A DNA stretch of 64,000 nucleotides from Pomphorhynchus laevis (GCA_012934845.2 WNNJ02002966.1:1-64000); one strand, 5' to 3'. Shown: positions 21,720 to 35,117, numbered from the stretch's first letter. The notes: a model not told the origin generated them from the sequence alone. Numbers and translations are program-made.

Positions 21720-24700
21720 ATGTTATTTCGAAGAAAGATCTGTTCAAAGATTTTCGTATTTGCATCGTTGTTTTGGATAATGCTTGTAATTTTCGTTGCC
21801 TTAAAAATCGACAATCAGGAGGATAATCTTTTTAATAGACAATTTGAAAGCAGGCACAAGTACAATATGTTAATAAACAGTCAACTTTCAAACCATACAA
21901 CAATATCAAATTCGATATCATATTTATCTGATCATAAAACTCTTCAAGCATTCCACAAGTATTCTACATTGCGACATTCAACAGATTTCGGTTAGCCTTA
22001 GTGTTTATAGTTTAATTCACTAAATCTATTTTATTTTAGGATATGAAGGCTTACCTGTAATAATTGATGCTAAGAATCTGTCCACTAAAGAGAAAACCAT
22101 ATACGATCAAGGCTGGACAAACCATGCCTTCAATGAATACGCTAGCAATTTAATATCTGTACATCGATACTTACCTGATTTCCGAGACGATAGGTATAGT
22201 TTTCTATATATAATTATATTTTAAATGGTATTGACTATTTTATCGAATAAAGCTGACCTTCGATTGGCTGAAATCAACGTATTTCTTATCGTTTTTCATG
22301 CACACTTGTCCTTTCGTATATATAGTATTTCGTTCATGGTCACTTATAGAATAACTTTGATCGGAGGTTATCAATTTCGATATATTTACCATCGTATTTA
22401 TATGTCATCTGTCACATGTACAACAACCGATAAGAAATGAAAATACATTTCAAATAATATTATAATATTAATATTATAATATTTAATTATATTTATGTAA
22501 TTATAAATAAATTTAAAACAGATAATTTATTACATCATCAGTTATTCTTAAATTTATTAATTAATATAATTTACTAGATAAATTTATTAAACCAAACTTA
22601 ATTTATTAAATAATTTTTTTTAAAGTTACATAATAAATTTATCATTTGGTCGGCTTCATCAATTATCCTCGTGTGAATTCTTTAATCCTAGATGCAGCAC
22701 TGTACACTACAATCAGCGTAGGTGGACCTCATAAAATTATTAATAAATTATCTATATATTATTTATATTATAATACCATTATTTATAATAGTATTGTTCG
22801 ATACTGCGGAGTATATAAATAATTCTTACAGATAAACCAATGTAATATAATACAATATAATATTTTTTATATAATAATATTAATCTTGTGTTTTTTGCAT
22901 TCGAAATTACCTTGTATGATGATCTATTTTTAAATTTTAGTTTTAGACAAAGTTGACTGACATTGATGACAGGAGGTAAATGTAAATAGAACTGGTTTGA
23001 AATCCATACTCGCTGCTTATTAACTGGAATTTAATAATAAAATTCCAATTTATTTTTTAATCCATACTGCTGCTAAGAAACTGAACATTGATCATCTTAA
23101 CAGCAAGCCAGTAAAAATACACTGGAAGAAATTGCTGATGTCTTTACAAAATTATCACAAAAGCATTCGAAACATACCTTAATTACTTAATCTTTGTTAT
23201 AATATTAATTGATAGCATTTATATTATATTAATATTAATATATTAATATTAGAATTAATACTATAGCCATAAATATTTAAAAATATATTTATATATATCG
23301 TTATATTTATATATTTGAACCATATATGCTTGCATATTAAAATTACTTTTTAATTGATCAAAAGTAATTAATAAATTAACTAATCACATATGGATCACTT
23401 ATTTAAAATATGTAATAAATAAATTAACTTATTAATTATAAATTAATTGATGTTAAGTCGTGTTTACTTGATATGCAACATAACGTTTGAATATCTTTTT
23501 CATGTAGGTGATTATTTTTTGGCTACATTTTCTAACACATTTAATTTTTTAGTAAATGAATTATTGTTATTCTTTTGTTTTTATTGCTTTTATGACCATC
23601 TTTGATTTATCGACTATACGAGAATTTATTTCGTCGCATTTAGATGCCCAAAAGTATCTACGAAGGGTTTACCCGATGCAAGTGTTATTATAATATTTCA
23701 CCAGGAAGCATGGTCTACACTATTACGAACTGTTCATTCTGTTATAGATAGGAGCCCGGCACATCTTCTAAAAGAAGTTGTTCTTGTTGATGATAAGTCA
23801 ACATTTGCACATCTTCAAAAGCCGCTGGAAGACTATATTAGTTTAAAATTTCCTGATAATAAAGTGAAACTTATACGAATGGAAGAAAGAATGGGATTGA
23901 TTCAAGCACGCATTAGAGGTGCAACTGAAGCACTCGGACAAGTTCTAATATTTCTCGATTCTCATTGCGAAGCAACTATCGGTTAGCAACATTTCAATAA
24001 AAATTATTTATAATTAAAAATTATATTTATAATATAATTATATTATATTTATATTTAAAATTATATACAAAATATCACTTAAGTGATAAAGATAAACGGG
24101 CAAGATGAAATTTACAAAATTTTTCCTATTGCCTATTAAAGTGTTTATTTTCACGTTTGTCTATCAAAATGTTGTATATAAAACGGCTAATCTGATATTC
24201 TAATCTGATATTTATAGCAATTACACTGGAAAGCATATTTACGATTTCAATAGTTTTTGATTTTTTAATATTCAAATAATTCACAGATAGAATGTGTTGG
24301 GAATTAGCCAGCCTTCATCTCCTCTCAAATTTTACCACGTTTGATTTCGCCATGTTTACTGACATTTTATTCTCAGTACAATATACATCTAGATTATTTA
24401 AAACCTTTGGACATCTTGTTGACTTTTACCTAGCATTACTAAACTATTAGCAATAATACTGAAGTTACATTACTAAAGGGTTTCCGAGTTTGAGCGGTAG
24501 ATAAGCCAAAAACAATGAAAACAATAAGGGTCTTAAATGATTGCCCCTTAGGATAACCCGATCACTCAGAAAAGTAATACCTTCTGAAATATGCAGAGAA
24601 ATTTGTTGTTATTATATAGACAACACAGTGAGTCAAAGACTCTTTACAAGTTGCATCACAGGAAATCAAAGTAAAACTTCACAGATCGCAATCAATTATC

Positions 24701-27700
24701 TTGGCTAAATCTTTATCCAACTCCGGCTTGAACGCATGAATATTACGAAAGTTAACAGTCGTATCGGAAAGTTGATTCCATACCGATACAACTCTGTGCA
24801 AAAAGTGAGATACGGATGTGGCATAGGAGTAGTATTCCAAGCATTAAGGAATATCCGCGTAGTGAGGACTGATCTCGCAATCTCAACAAGTGACGAAATG
24901 GATGATCCTTAGTATGTAAAATATGCCACACGAGGCACATATCAGCACGAATTCGCATGAAACTAAGACTATGTATTTTTAGATACCTAAGTATATCCCT
25001 ATATTCCAAATGTTTGACAGTACGGACTAATCTCGTGGAGAAGCGATAGACATTTTCTAGCCGATTACATTCTTCCTTAGTAATAGGGTAACAGCATGGT
25101 GAAGCATATAAAAGTATACTTAGAATCAAAGCGATAGAAATGGTCCTAAAACAAGAAATATCAACATTTAAAAGCGACCGGCGGAGAATACCGACGACTC
25201 GTCTGACCTGTGATCACATGAAGTCGGTATGCATGCGAGTGCTTAAATCTTGTCGTACCCAAACACCAAGATCCTAATATGAGTCAGTTATCGATATGGC
25301 TACACCATCAAGGTGGTAAAATCTATGTTGATTATGTTTCGATCGAGATATACACATTGAAGCACATTTTTTTATTGAGCTGGAGACCATTGGAAAATGA
25401 TCACGAATATACAGTATCAATATCAGCTTAGAGTAATTGAGCATCTGTATTTGACTCAACTGGACGCCAAATCTTTAGATCATCAGCGTAAATCAAGCAT
25501 CGAGATTTTACATGTGAAAGCAGATCATTGATGTATATGCTGAACAGTGTGGGCCCTATTACAGACCCTTGAGGGACGCAACAATTCAAAGGAAAACTAT
25601 TTGACAAAGTGGAATTTACCCTAACATAACAGTATCTTTTAGAAAGATACTCCTTGATCCATCATATACTATGCCAGTCCAATCCAATATTGATAAGATT
25701 TTTGATCAAATGAGCGTGCATTATAGTATCGTAAGCCTTTGAAAAAATCAAAGGAAAATGACATCGACAGGAGTACCTAAGTCCAAACATCGCATCCAAT
25801 GGTCGTAAGATATCATTAAAGTAGTAGTTGTGGAGTGACCCTTGCGAAATCAATGTTGATTATTGGAAAGTATATTCTTAGCTTCAAGGTATGCAATTAA
25901 GTGTTTAAGAAGCAACAGTCTAAATATTCGACAACACACACGTAAGGCTTGTTGGGCTATAGTTTTTAGGATCTGTGCGATCCTTCTTTTTGAATACTGG
26001 ATTAATTATCGAGCCTTTCCAATCATCAGGTACCTGTCCCAGTGCGGCGGAGGCCAAGAATATGTTGTGGAGTGGAATGTAGATGATATCAGCAATATGA
26101 CGTAAAAATATGGACGGTAAATTATTAGGACCAGAACATGCCGACGTTTTTAAACACATTAGTTCATGAAGAATTGATAGTGCACTTCGCGAACTAGGAA
26201 AAGACCTAGACTCTATGATACAATTACTAAGCAGGTCATTCGATGGTCTTGATGACGCCTTTAAAAGGGTAGAAAATTCTCGTGAAAATTCATTTGCTAT
26301 TTATCGCTCATTAGACAAGGACAGATCGTCACGATTTCTGATCGAGAAAGTTTTTTGAAAACTGTTTTGACGTTTAGTAATGTAATTAAAGAATTCTTGT
26401 GGATTTGAACAATAATTATCAGTGATAGCCTTTTCGAAACTTGCCATGCTACGTCTATGAAAGGCAGTGTGATCGTTTGAGCTTGAAACCATGTGTTCTA
26501 ATTTTGTCGGAAGAGTCTATAGAACATGCATCGCCTTGATCAACTCATTTATTAAAGAACTATTGGAGCTGGATTAAAGAAAAAAGAAAAATTTTATTTG
26601 ATATTTCGCTAATCTCGGTTAATATCTTCAGAAAATTACAATTAAGTAAGTTTCTGCTGATGCTAACAGAGATTAGCGTAATAATAAATCAAATTTTCCT
26701 TCTTTCTTTGATCCAGCTACAATAATTCTTTATCAATAATGGATCATTATCAATTATTTAAGCTCATTTTTCAATGATAAGTCATCGGAAGATTAATAAA
26801 GACACTGAATTATTACATTAAAGGCTTGCTTAAGTTGCTATTTACAATTTTGTATTATTTGTAATGGCGTAGATACAACGTTATCTGATATAGGTGTGTC
26901 TAATACTTCACGAGCGACTTGAAGCCACACAACACTCGCAAAGCTGCGACCAAAAGTGGTAATGCGTAAGACTATTATATTACTCCCATTATTATTACGA
27001 ATATAGCTGGAGATAATCGATTTCAAACTCTCAAAATCCTGGTGCAACTTATTTGATCTTTGTGGTATTTTTATAATAAATTGGTACGCTCAACTGTGCA
27101 CTCGCCGAAAAATGTATTATTTTAATAAATAGTATATATTAATAGGGTTTGAGATAATCAAAATATTAGCCCTTTCGTTATATTATCAAGAATGAGGTTT
27201 AAGATAGTATAATTGATCGTCATGGTGTATTTCTAATAATCCCATCGTACACTTTTCGAAAAAAGTCCAGGTTACATTTTTGAAAAGTTCTTGAACCCCT
27301 TGGAATAATATTTACCGATGTAACATCTCAAACTTTTCATTTCAAAATTCGCATGTTTGCCGTCATTACGACACTGGGTATTATAGTCAACCTGAGAACC
27401 TTGCCCAAAAGATATCGATTCAGTCGGTTTGATCTTGTTTTTATTGAGGTAATTATAACATCTTCTGCCTGGTAAATAATCCGTTCACGGTTGTCCGCGT
27501 TCTCTGGAACACAGGTTCGATTGTCTGATTTCAATTGTCTGAATTCAATTGTCAGGTTTCGATTGCTTGGTTTCGAATGTTTCGACTGTAATATAGAGTT
27601 GTTTTTGTTCTGTTTAAGAATTCTCATATACAGGAAACAGTCTGGATTAGTCATTGATAGAAACATCCATAGTGGCTTTATCATCTTTTGCTATTGCGGG

Positions 27701-30700
27701 TTTTGAAACACAATTTTATCATATATCTCTTACAGGATAGGTTCAATTTAAAATTATGAACATATTATGAATATAATGTCTGATATTCATATCAGACATG
27801 ATATATTTTTACATGTGAAAGCAGATCATTGATGTATATGCTGAACAGTGTGGTTTGTGATCGTATTACCAATGAAATTATGTCTGGCGATGACCACAGA
27901 TTGTAGTAGTCGTAGATTGCAGTGGTCATAGAATATAGCGTTCATATAGTGATAATTGATTAAATATACACGTGAATAGCGATCATTACTTAATATTAAT
28001 ATTAGTAATAAATTATCAGCGAACCGATCTGGACTGATTTAGAAATTATAATCACATTTAAAATTAATAATTATGATATTGGTAATAATAAAATTATGAT
28101 ATAAAAATGTTTATATTTTGATATTGAATATCCTGTAGTTATGCGTATTTGAAATACGTTTATTTTCATTAATTTAGGATGGATAGAGCCGTTATTAGAT
28201 TTAATTGCAAAAGACAGTCGTGTTGCGGTGGTTCCAACAATTGAGTCTATTAACGACAATACGCTAGCGATAAAGCCTTCAAAGATTGAAAATGCTCAAA
28301 TTGGTGGATTTGATTGGGACTTGATTTTTCGATGGTATCAGCCAGGCTACAATAGAAGTCAATTACGTAAAGAAAATCCGCTAGCACCTCTAGAGTAAAA
28401 ATAAAAAAAATAATGATGTTTTATATTTAGATCAATTTAGATCACCCACCATGGCAGGTGGATTATTTGCGATTAACAGAAATTGGTTTGCAAAACTTGG
28501 AATGTATGATCCAGGAATGAGAATATGGGGTGGTGAAAATCTGGAATTATCTTTCAAAGTAATTTCTTATTCTAAAGAATTATTTATTTGAAAGAGTTTT
28601 ACTGGATAATTCTAATACAAATTTCAAATTTTAATAATTTGAAATTAAATTCGATAATTCAAATTTTATTGATGACTTAAAATTGATATTAAATTTTCTT
28701 GATTATTTAGATAAAGCTTTTAACCACAAAATCATTACCTTTTTTACAAAATTTTATTGATTATATTGATTTAAATATTCTAATAATTTTAGAATTTAAT
28801 AGTTTTATCGATTAATTGTTATGGTCTAAGGCCGCATACATATTTTCGTTCTACAGTCTACTGTCAACCTAAAAAAGTTTTAGCATCCTTCCTTAAAAGG
28901 AACCTACAACACAACCAACATTAGTATGATGGATCAAATTAAATGCAAAGAATATGTAGCAACTTATGTGGGTCAAACCAAACGATCACTGCATCTCAGT
29001 GTTTGACCGATACTTTATATTCTAAGTATTATCCTTCCAGTTATAGCAATGATCATTGTTTTAGACTATCCGGTTAATCACTAACGATTCGGCCACAATT
29101 CTGCGGCCAAATCATTAGTGGTCAAAAACGACTTTGACCACTAATAGCGATTTTGGCCACAAAAACGAGTTTTACCATAAAATGAAGGAATCCACATTTT
29201 GACCATAAATTAATCGCCACATTTTGACCACAAAATTTGGCGATTTGGGCCACGAAAAAGATTTTAGCCACTAATCATTAGTGGCCAACAACTATTTTGG
29301 TCACTAACTAAAAACGATTTGAGCCAAACACGATTTTGTATTTTATACTATTTTTCGTCATAGTATACTCGAATGAGTATTCACGCGCTCTGCGATCCGG
29401 AAGCAGGCTGTAATAATATTCAAATAATATAATGCCGAATCACTTTTGTGATCTCCTGTGGATTTGAAGGTTGTCTTGCAATAATCATCCTTGTGATAAA
29501 CCCTTCTAAACTGTGATAGAGGATCCCTGATCACTCTTAAAATCTGGACCCCGCTGATGAAGCTCAATAAGCAGAAACCAGTCTAGGGATTTGATTGCAG
29601 ATGGACTGTGATAGTTTACAATACCCAGTTATGTTCGCTTTCCCGTCTATATATTAGTAACAATTATAATTCCGTATCGCTCTACGATCCGAGGTCAGGT
29701 TGCAATAATATTTTATAATAATATAATGCCGAATCACTTTTGTGATCGCCTGTGGAGTACCTCTGCACCCAGTAGTAGAGAGTATCTACATTGATGAGTC
29801 AAAATATGGAAACGTTTTTTTTTATAAATTTCAGTTCGTTTGCAAGGTCTTTCAAGTATGATATTTCAATTAGGATAGAATAAGTATATTTTAAATATAT
29901 AAATATATTTACGTATTAATAAATATAATTGATTTTATTTTTATGTATATCACTATAAAATAAAGAACAAATTATTAAGTAATTATAATTCTAATTAGCA
30001 ACGCTGAAAAAACCGTTTTGAATATCAACCCATTATATAGATGTGTGCGACATTTTTTAATATACTTGTATTATTCGTTTAAGTGTAATTTATTAAGGTT
30101 TGGATGTGTGGTGGTCGTATTGTAACAGCTGTTTGTTCTCACGTTGGTCATATTTTTCGTTCACGAAGTCCGTATTCATGGGGTTCAATTAAACACGTGC
30201 TTATGCGTAACTTATTACGTTTGGCCTTAGTATGGCTTGATGATTTTGCACAAATATACATCAATAAAGTCCCGAAACATTTGGTAATTATTAAGACTAC
30301 CTGTTAAAATATTCATTTTCCTTTTGTATTAGCGTAATGTTTCATTCTACGGCGATATTTCTGAGCAGATAGAATTAAGAAAAAACTTGAAATGTCACGA
30401 CTTCGCTTGGTACAGGAATAATATATTTCCAGAGCTATTTGTTCCTGCAGATGCATTGAAAGAAGGAGCTGTATTTTATTCAATTATCGTAATCATGATA
30501 TCAAATGCTGCTTTAGATTTCAAATAGAGCAGTTGATTACTGTATCGATTGTGGTTTATCTAAATCGAACATCGCTGTAATTGGTTTCAAATGTCACGGG
30601 AATAAAGGTAATCAGGTAAAGATAAATATACGTTTTTAGTATTCAAATGTAATTATGGCAATCATCCACATTTCAGTGATAAAATGTATAAACGCGTTTT

Positions 30701-33619
30701 GTGAGTTGAACAGCAGCTGTATTTGTGCGTTTGTATTTATGCTAATTCAATATTTACCAATTACACAAATAATGGTAATTGTTCTATTTACTATCGACTT
30801 GCGCCTTTTTATACACATTTGTAGTTTCAACGTGTAATTGTTGATTTGAATATTAAAGATTGAATAGTTCAATATTTTTGTATTTTATCAAATTAAATAA
30901 TTTAATATTTTTACATTATTTTTTTATTTATTTTTATCAAATCAAAAAATTAAAAAGGGAAATTATATATTATATTTCATTAGTATATTAAATATAATAT
31001 TTATAATATTTTAAATTTATAATATTTTTCATTAGTATATGTTATATTAATAAATATATAAAAAAGATACTATCTACCATTTTGTCGACTCTTCCGTGGA
31101 TGATAAACTGAGCATTAAAATTTTCCCATGGAATACTCTCGTCTCACAAAAAACATTCACAAAAATGGCAGATATATTAGAGAGACTGCGCTGGGATTAG
31201 TCAGTGCCAATTTGTCTTGCAATACTTAGATTGCTGGATATTGTTCTAGCTCTAGGTATGTTTTGACTTGCCTCGTGTCGTATGCCGGTCCTCCTCTGCA
31301 TCTAGCAGTCTGAGGTACCCTGTACTGATGAGCCAACACTATGACGAAACTGTAATAGTTACCTTTTTGACGATTCTTTCGTGGCTGCCAAACTGATCGT
31401 CAACTATTTACCACTGAATACCATAATCTCTCAAAAAATAATAGATATTTGTTATATAAATATTATTTTATTACTATATTATTCATTAATATATATTTAA
31501 TTATATTTCAATTGCCACTGTTATTATATAACTTTGTGTGCGACAATTTGTTCAACGTACTATCCCCTATATACATTTATGTATATTACTTTTGGTAGAG
31601 GATTGTGTTCAAACGATCTATTAGAAATTTAGGTTACTAATAAATCGTTAGAATACAATCCCCTACCAAAAGTAATATACAGAAATGTATATATACACCA
31701 CTGGAGCAGCCAGCTTAGTGGATGTTGCGTTGAATCACGATACAGACGTCCTGAATTCAAATCCGATCAGCACCTGTGTACGGAGTAAGCAGAAAATAAG
31801 GGTCGAAACGTGAAATGTAGGTCTGGGTCAGCAGCTGATGAGACCCACCCAGACTGATTAGTAGCGTCCTGCTGTATCAAGAATAGGAACAATACCTGTG
31901 AGGATAATGTCGTGCCACAATCAGAAGAATTTCAGCTCACAGATGTAATCAAGTTAAATTAAAAACATTCAATGCAAGTGGCAGCATGAAAAATCAGTGA
32001 TCCGGCTAGCGGATCAAACAACTAGGTAGGTTACTAATAAATCGTTAGAATACAATCCCCTATCAAAAGTAATATACAGAAATGTATATATACACCACTG
32101 GAGCAGCCAGCTTAGTGGATGTTGCGTTGAATCACGATACAGACGTCCTGAGTTCAAATCCGATCAGCACCTGTGTACGGAGTAAGCAGATAATAAGTGG
32201 TCGAAACGTGAAATGTAGGTCTGGATCAGCAGCTGATGAGACCCACCAAGACTGATTAGTAGCGTCCTGATGTATTAGGAATAGGAACAATACCTGTGAG
32301 GATAATGTCGTGCTACAATCAGAAGAATTTTAGCTCACAGATGCATTCAAGTTAAATTAAAAAGCATTCGTAGACAGTGGCTGCATAAAAAGTTGTAATC
32401 CAGCTAGCGGATAACACACCTAAGCTAGGTTTCTAATAGATCGTTAGAATAAACCACTGGAGAAGCCATTCAGTAAATGTAATGTTGAATCGCGATACAG
32501 ACGTACTGAGTTCAAATCCGATTAGTACCAGTGTACGGAGTAAGCAGATAATAAGGGTCGAATCGTTAAATGTAAGTCTGGGTCAGCTACTGATGAGACC
32601 CACCCAGGAGGATTAGTAGCGTCCGGCTGTATCAGGAATATGAACAATACCTGTGAGGATAATGTCGTGTCACAACCAGATGAATTTAAACTCATAGATG
32701 CAACCAATTTAAATTAAAAACATTCATTGTAAGTGGCAGCTATGAAAGTGATCCGTCATGCGAATCACACACATAAAGTAGGTTTTTAATAGATCGTTAG
32801 AATACGATGCCTTACCAAAAATAATATACAGAAATGTATATCTGCGCTATTGGAGCAGCCAGCCAAGTGGATGTTGAGTTGAATCGCGATACAGACGTAC
32901 TGAGTTCAAATCAGTGCCAGTGTACGGAGTAAGCAGATAATTAGGGTCGATACGTGAAATGTAGGTCTGAGTTAGCAGCTGATGATACCTTATCAGGCTG
33001 ATTAGTAGCGTCCTGCTGTATCTAGAATAGGAACAATAACTGTGAGGATAATATCGTGCCACAATAAGAAGAATACAAATTAGTGAACATTAGCGTCGCT
33101 AAATCAATATTTTTTTAAACTCTTAGATTTATTCTAGTTGGTATTACATGTATGAAAGAAAATGACACTTTCAATTCCATACTATTGGTTTATAATTTAA
33201 TATTTGAAAGTTCTCTACTAGGGGAAATAATCGTCTATAAAAATGATGATATTTTATTTATAAAAAGTGTGGATTTATGTTTTTAGCTTTGGTATCTGTC
33301 GAAGGAAAGGGGAATACGACGTGATATCGGCTGTTTAGTTGCTGGAAATCAGGGTGAATCACTAAAGAAGAATAAAGTAGGTATAGTTAATTCGAAGCGT
33401 TGTCTGCTTGATATGTACAGACATAAACATTTTCTGTGGAATTTTTCGGTAAGTGTAATTTTAAGGCCAAATAGAACTTTTCAATTTCCAATTTAGGACG
33501 GATTTCTAAAATCAGACATGTCGAACAATCTTTGTCTCGAATTAGCCACAAACAATAAGGATCTTATATTTAATGACTGCAACAGAACAAATATGAGACA
33601 ACAATGGTATTGGAATTAG
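21720..33619 (+). CDS. Polypeptide N-acetylgalactosaminyltransferase (GalNAc-T), 10 exons, 601 aa
   Basis: It transfers GalNAc to Ser/Thr in the Golgi, starting mucin-type O-glycans (CAZy GT27). Exons by splice sites and phase: 21720-21990, 22040-22193, 23644-23981, 28178-28394, 28441-28558, 30098-30283, 30333-30470, 30517-30615, 33287-33448, 33497-33619; the sum is 1806 nt, in frame throughout. Residues 1-30 form a type II signal anchor (RRK, then a hydrophobic run). The GT-A domain has [19 protein letters not shown] metal site at 247-249, WGGEN at 356-360 and VGHIFR with His 384. The end is a ricin-type lectin domain with CHG, NQLW and QQW motifs. Length is usual for the family. Start: the next in-frame ATG upstream (21636) would put residues before the anchor; 21720 fits better. 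Introns are either 46-49 nt or 1.4-4.2 kb; the long ones carry repeats. It looks intact. Confidence 0.93.
22194..23643 (+). other. GalNAc-T intron 2
   Basis: Very AT-rich, 1450 bp, no element recognised. An open stretch at 22225-22440 has no visible domain and is probably chance. Confidence 0.7.
24740..26520 (-). mobile_element. CR1/Jockey-like LINE, 5'-truncated, antisense in GalNAc-T intron 3
   Basis: Blocks in minus-strand order: linker to RT (26492-26301), RT start (26159-25920; [16 protein letters not shown], then [22 protein letters not shown], the PVFKKG-like motif), RT palm (25853-25662), INDLL and [11 protein letters not shown] near 25550-25460 with the catalytic YADD preserved, and the C-terminal thumb region (25129-24752; YASPCCYPI and [11 protein letters not shown]). 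The endonuclease is missing. Frame changes separate the blocks. A 41-bp piece identical to 25512-25551 recurs at about 27813-27853. Confidence 0.82.
26521..28177 (+). other. Remainder of GalNAc-T intron 3
   Basis: Contains a 41-bp duplicate of the LINE RT region (27813-27853) and a short degenerate repeat of CAATTGTCTGATTT type near 27518-27575. Nothing else is recognised. Confidence 0.6.
28920..29010 (+). mobile_element. Penelope-like element GIY-YIG endonuclease scrap
   Basis: 28926-29006 encodes a stretch ending [12 protein letters not shown], preceded by QIKCKE. This matches the GIY-YIG core of Penelope-like element endonucleases (usually Y-x-I-x-C, then YVGQTxRSL). It stops soon afterwards. 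It lies in GalNAc-T intron 5, same strand, about 550 bp upstream of a hammerhead relic. The order fits Penelope elements, which carry type I hammerheads in their terminal repeats. Confidence 0.6.
29085..29335. repeat. Degenerate minisatellite (TTTTGGCCACAAA type)
   Basis: About ten irregular copies of a 15-25-bp motif, GATTTTGGCCACAAA / ATTAGTGGCCAA, with units in both orientations (GGCCA is close to palindromic). It lies within GalNAc-T intron 5. Confidence 0.75.
29387..29757 (+). repeat. Direct repeat pair (about 75 bp, 291 bp apart) around a hammerhead relic
   Basis: 29387-29463 and 29678-29757 share GCTCTGCGATCCGG-like starts and AATGCCGAATCACTTTTGTG exactly. The spacing of about 291 bp suggests 1.3 copies of a tandem unit that includes the hammerhead boxes at 29554-29583. 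Confidence 0.75.
29541..29590 (+). ncRNA. Hammerhead ribozyme relic (type I layout)
   Basis: All three core boxes occur in order with exact spacing: CTGATGA (29554-29560), 13 nt for stem II, GAAA (29574-29577), CCA, GTC (29581-29583). Stem II is weak (GCT/AGC with an A-A mismatch at the closing pair). Stem I keeps CCC/GGG with a mismatch near the core. The 13-nt and 3-nt spacings equal those of the intact motif at 35671-35715. Activity is unlikely. Confidence 0.6.
31074..31441 (+). repeat. Direct repeat pair (about 80 bp, 285 bp apart) around a hammerhead relic
   Basis: About 31074-31153 (TTTTGTCGACTCTTCCGTGG) and 31359-31441 (TTTTTGACGATTCTTTCGTGG) are diverged copies. The period is close to that of the 29.4-29.8 kb locus. 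A block CCTCTGCA..CTAG..AGT before a (C/T)TGATGAG box is shared with 29757-29797, linking the two loci as one family. Confidence 0.6.
31312..31363 (+). ncRNA. Hammerhead ribozyme relic
   Basis: CTGATGA at 31325-31331, 14 nt, then CGAAAC with GAAA at 31346-31349. Stem II begins and ends with the expected G and C. A sister at 29791 reads TTGATGAGTC...ATGGAAAC. Flanking GGTA and TACC could form an outer stem I, but a clean GTC site is lacking. It is probably inactive. Confidence 0.45.
31600..33075 (+). repeat. 397-bp satellite array B (about 3.7 copies) in GalNAc-T intron 8
   Basis: Units starting TGTGTACGGAGTAAGCAG at about 31776, 32173, 32530 and 32924, plus a 5' partial, match array A. Later copies are more diverged and shorter. 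Each has tRNA-like A/B boxes and the CTGATGA...GCGTCC motif. The array lies in sense with the host gene. The 3'-most unit shares its sequence around TCTGCGCTATTGGAGCAGCC with unit 4 of array A, so the two arrays descend from a common multi-unit source. Confidence 0.92.
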
Positions 33620-34410
33620 CGATACTTGCTTTTGTTAATTGTTTGTCAACCATTGTCTGCAAAAATTCGTTTTTGATTTGATATCGTTTTTTATTTGCCG
33701 GATATGCCATACAATTAACAGTAAATACCGATGGAACCAATCGTTATTCGTTAGAAAGTGAAATGACGAACATATCCATTGTATAAAATATTTAACACTG
33801 TTGTCTAGAAATTAAACAGTAAGAAGAGTTGTTGAACCACAAAAGGAGAAATTCCTTAATTTAATTCGTACTTTGAAATTATGAAGACGGATATGTGAAT
33901 TTAGTATTTATGATGTATTTTTTATGTTCTTATATAAACAGGAGATATTTCACTCTCTCCAATTAAATCAATTACCATATGAACAATGGATCTATAACAC
34001 AATCGTTATGTGATTAAATATTTTCAAGTAATTTTTATAAAATTTCGAGCTACGAACATCGTTTTGATAGAAAATATAATTCTCAAAATTCCCTTTAATC
34101 TGCAGTTAAGTTCCAAACTCACGCAGTGGTGTACACTATAGACCAAAATATAACCCAAATATCTATCATTTCAACGTGTAGTCACTCCGTATAAATTCAA
34201 AACATCTTATTTTTAAATTACCGCTTTGACGCGATTCTGGAAAACTAAAATGCAGTAGAAATGATTTAATAATTAAATGATAATTTGTTAATTAAATGAA
34301 TATTTTTTATTGGTAGACCTGTAAGTGACCCCGTCCACATTTGCCACATAAATTATAGCATATATAATAAGATAATAGAATTAATAAGATAAGATACTAG
34401 ATTTCCGAAA
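33620..34410 (+). other. 3' flank of GalNAc-T
   Basis: Presumed 3' UTR and intergenic DNA. AT-rich; no gene or recognised element. Confidence 0.5.
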
Positions 34411-34414
34411 CCTG

Positions 34415-34945
34415 ATAGCATAACAGTTTCTCCTGATGAGCACTAATCCCTATTCTGATACATCATCTGTTATGTGTTAGTCAATTAATAAAAATTGACT
34501 TTTATTTTAAATTTCATTTTTTATTTTAACTTAATATAAGTTATAATTATTTATAATTATTATAATTATTTATTATCTAATTATAAAATTTTGATTTATT
34601 GATTTAGCATTATTATTTTTAATTATTTATTTTTTCCCGCTATTTATTTTATAATTTTGCCCGCTATGTGACTTACCTTTTTTATTTATAAATTGAATTT
34701 ACAAAAAAAAAAATATTTATTTAGACTTCTAATCATAAGGATGACGTCTAATCTTTGTTCTTATGCATCGTCTGTTATTCCGGAAAAATACGTCATTAGC
34801 ATGTATTTTGCTCCATTGATATGTTGGATCGATAAATAGGGGCCGAAACCTGATACCATAGCATTTCCTCCTGATGATCTATAATCTTTATTAGGATACA
34901 TCGTCTTCTATTTATTAGTCAATTCAATTAAAATTGACTTTTATT
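34415..34945 (+). repeat. Two copies of a ~110-bp dispersed repeat
   Basis: About 34415-34505 and 34835-34945 share CCGAAACCTGATA.CATA, CCTCCTGATGA, TCTGATACATC and TTAGTCAATT...AAAATTGACT. Other copies: 51725-51835 and 52610-52740 (plus), about 8885-8950, 9150-9240 and 48700-48775 (minus). It may be a small non-autonomous element; ends are not defined. Confidence 0.7.
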
Positions 34946-35117
34946 TTGAAACATGGCATTATATGCATAGATATATATAATGTCTATAGAAAGAATACAT
35001 AGAGAGAATATAGAGAGAATTTATCTCTCTATATAAATTAGCGATGTGATTCAACCAGGACTGTCTATTACACCTATCTGCCTCTTTCTATATATAGAGA
35101 ATTTCATGCTTCATCAA

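Noticed and set aside
34415-34945. GAAAC followed by CTGATGA in the ~110-bp dispersed repeat, as a possible hammerhead
   Set aside because: The order is reversed, closing stems do not pair, and no cleavage site fits.
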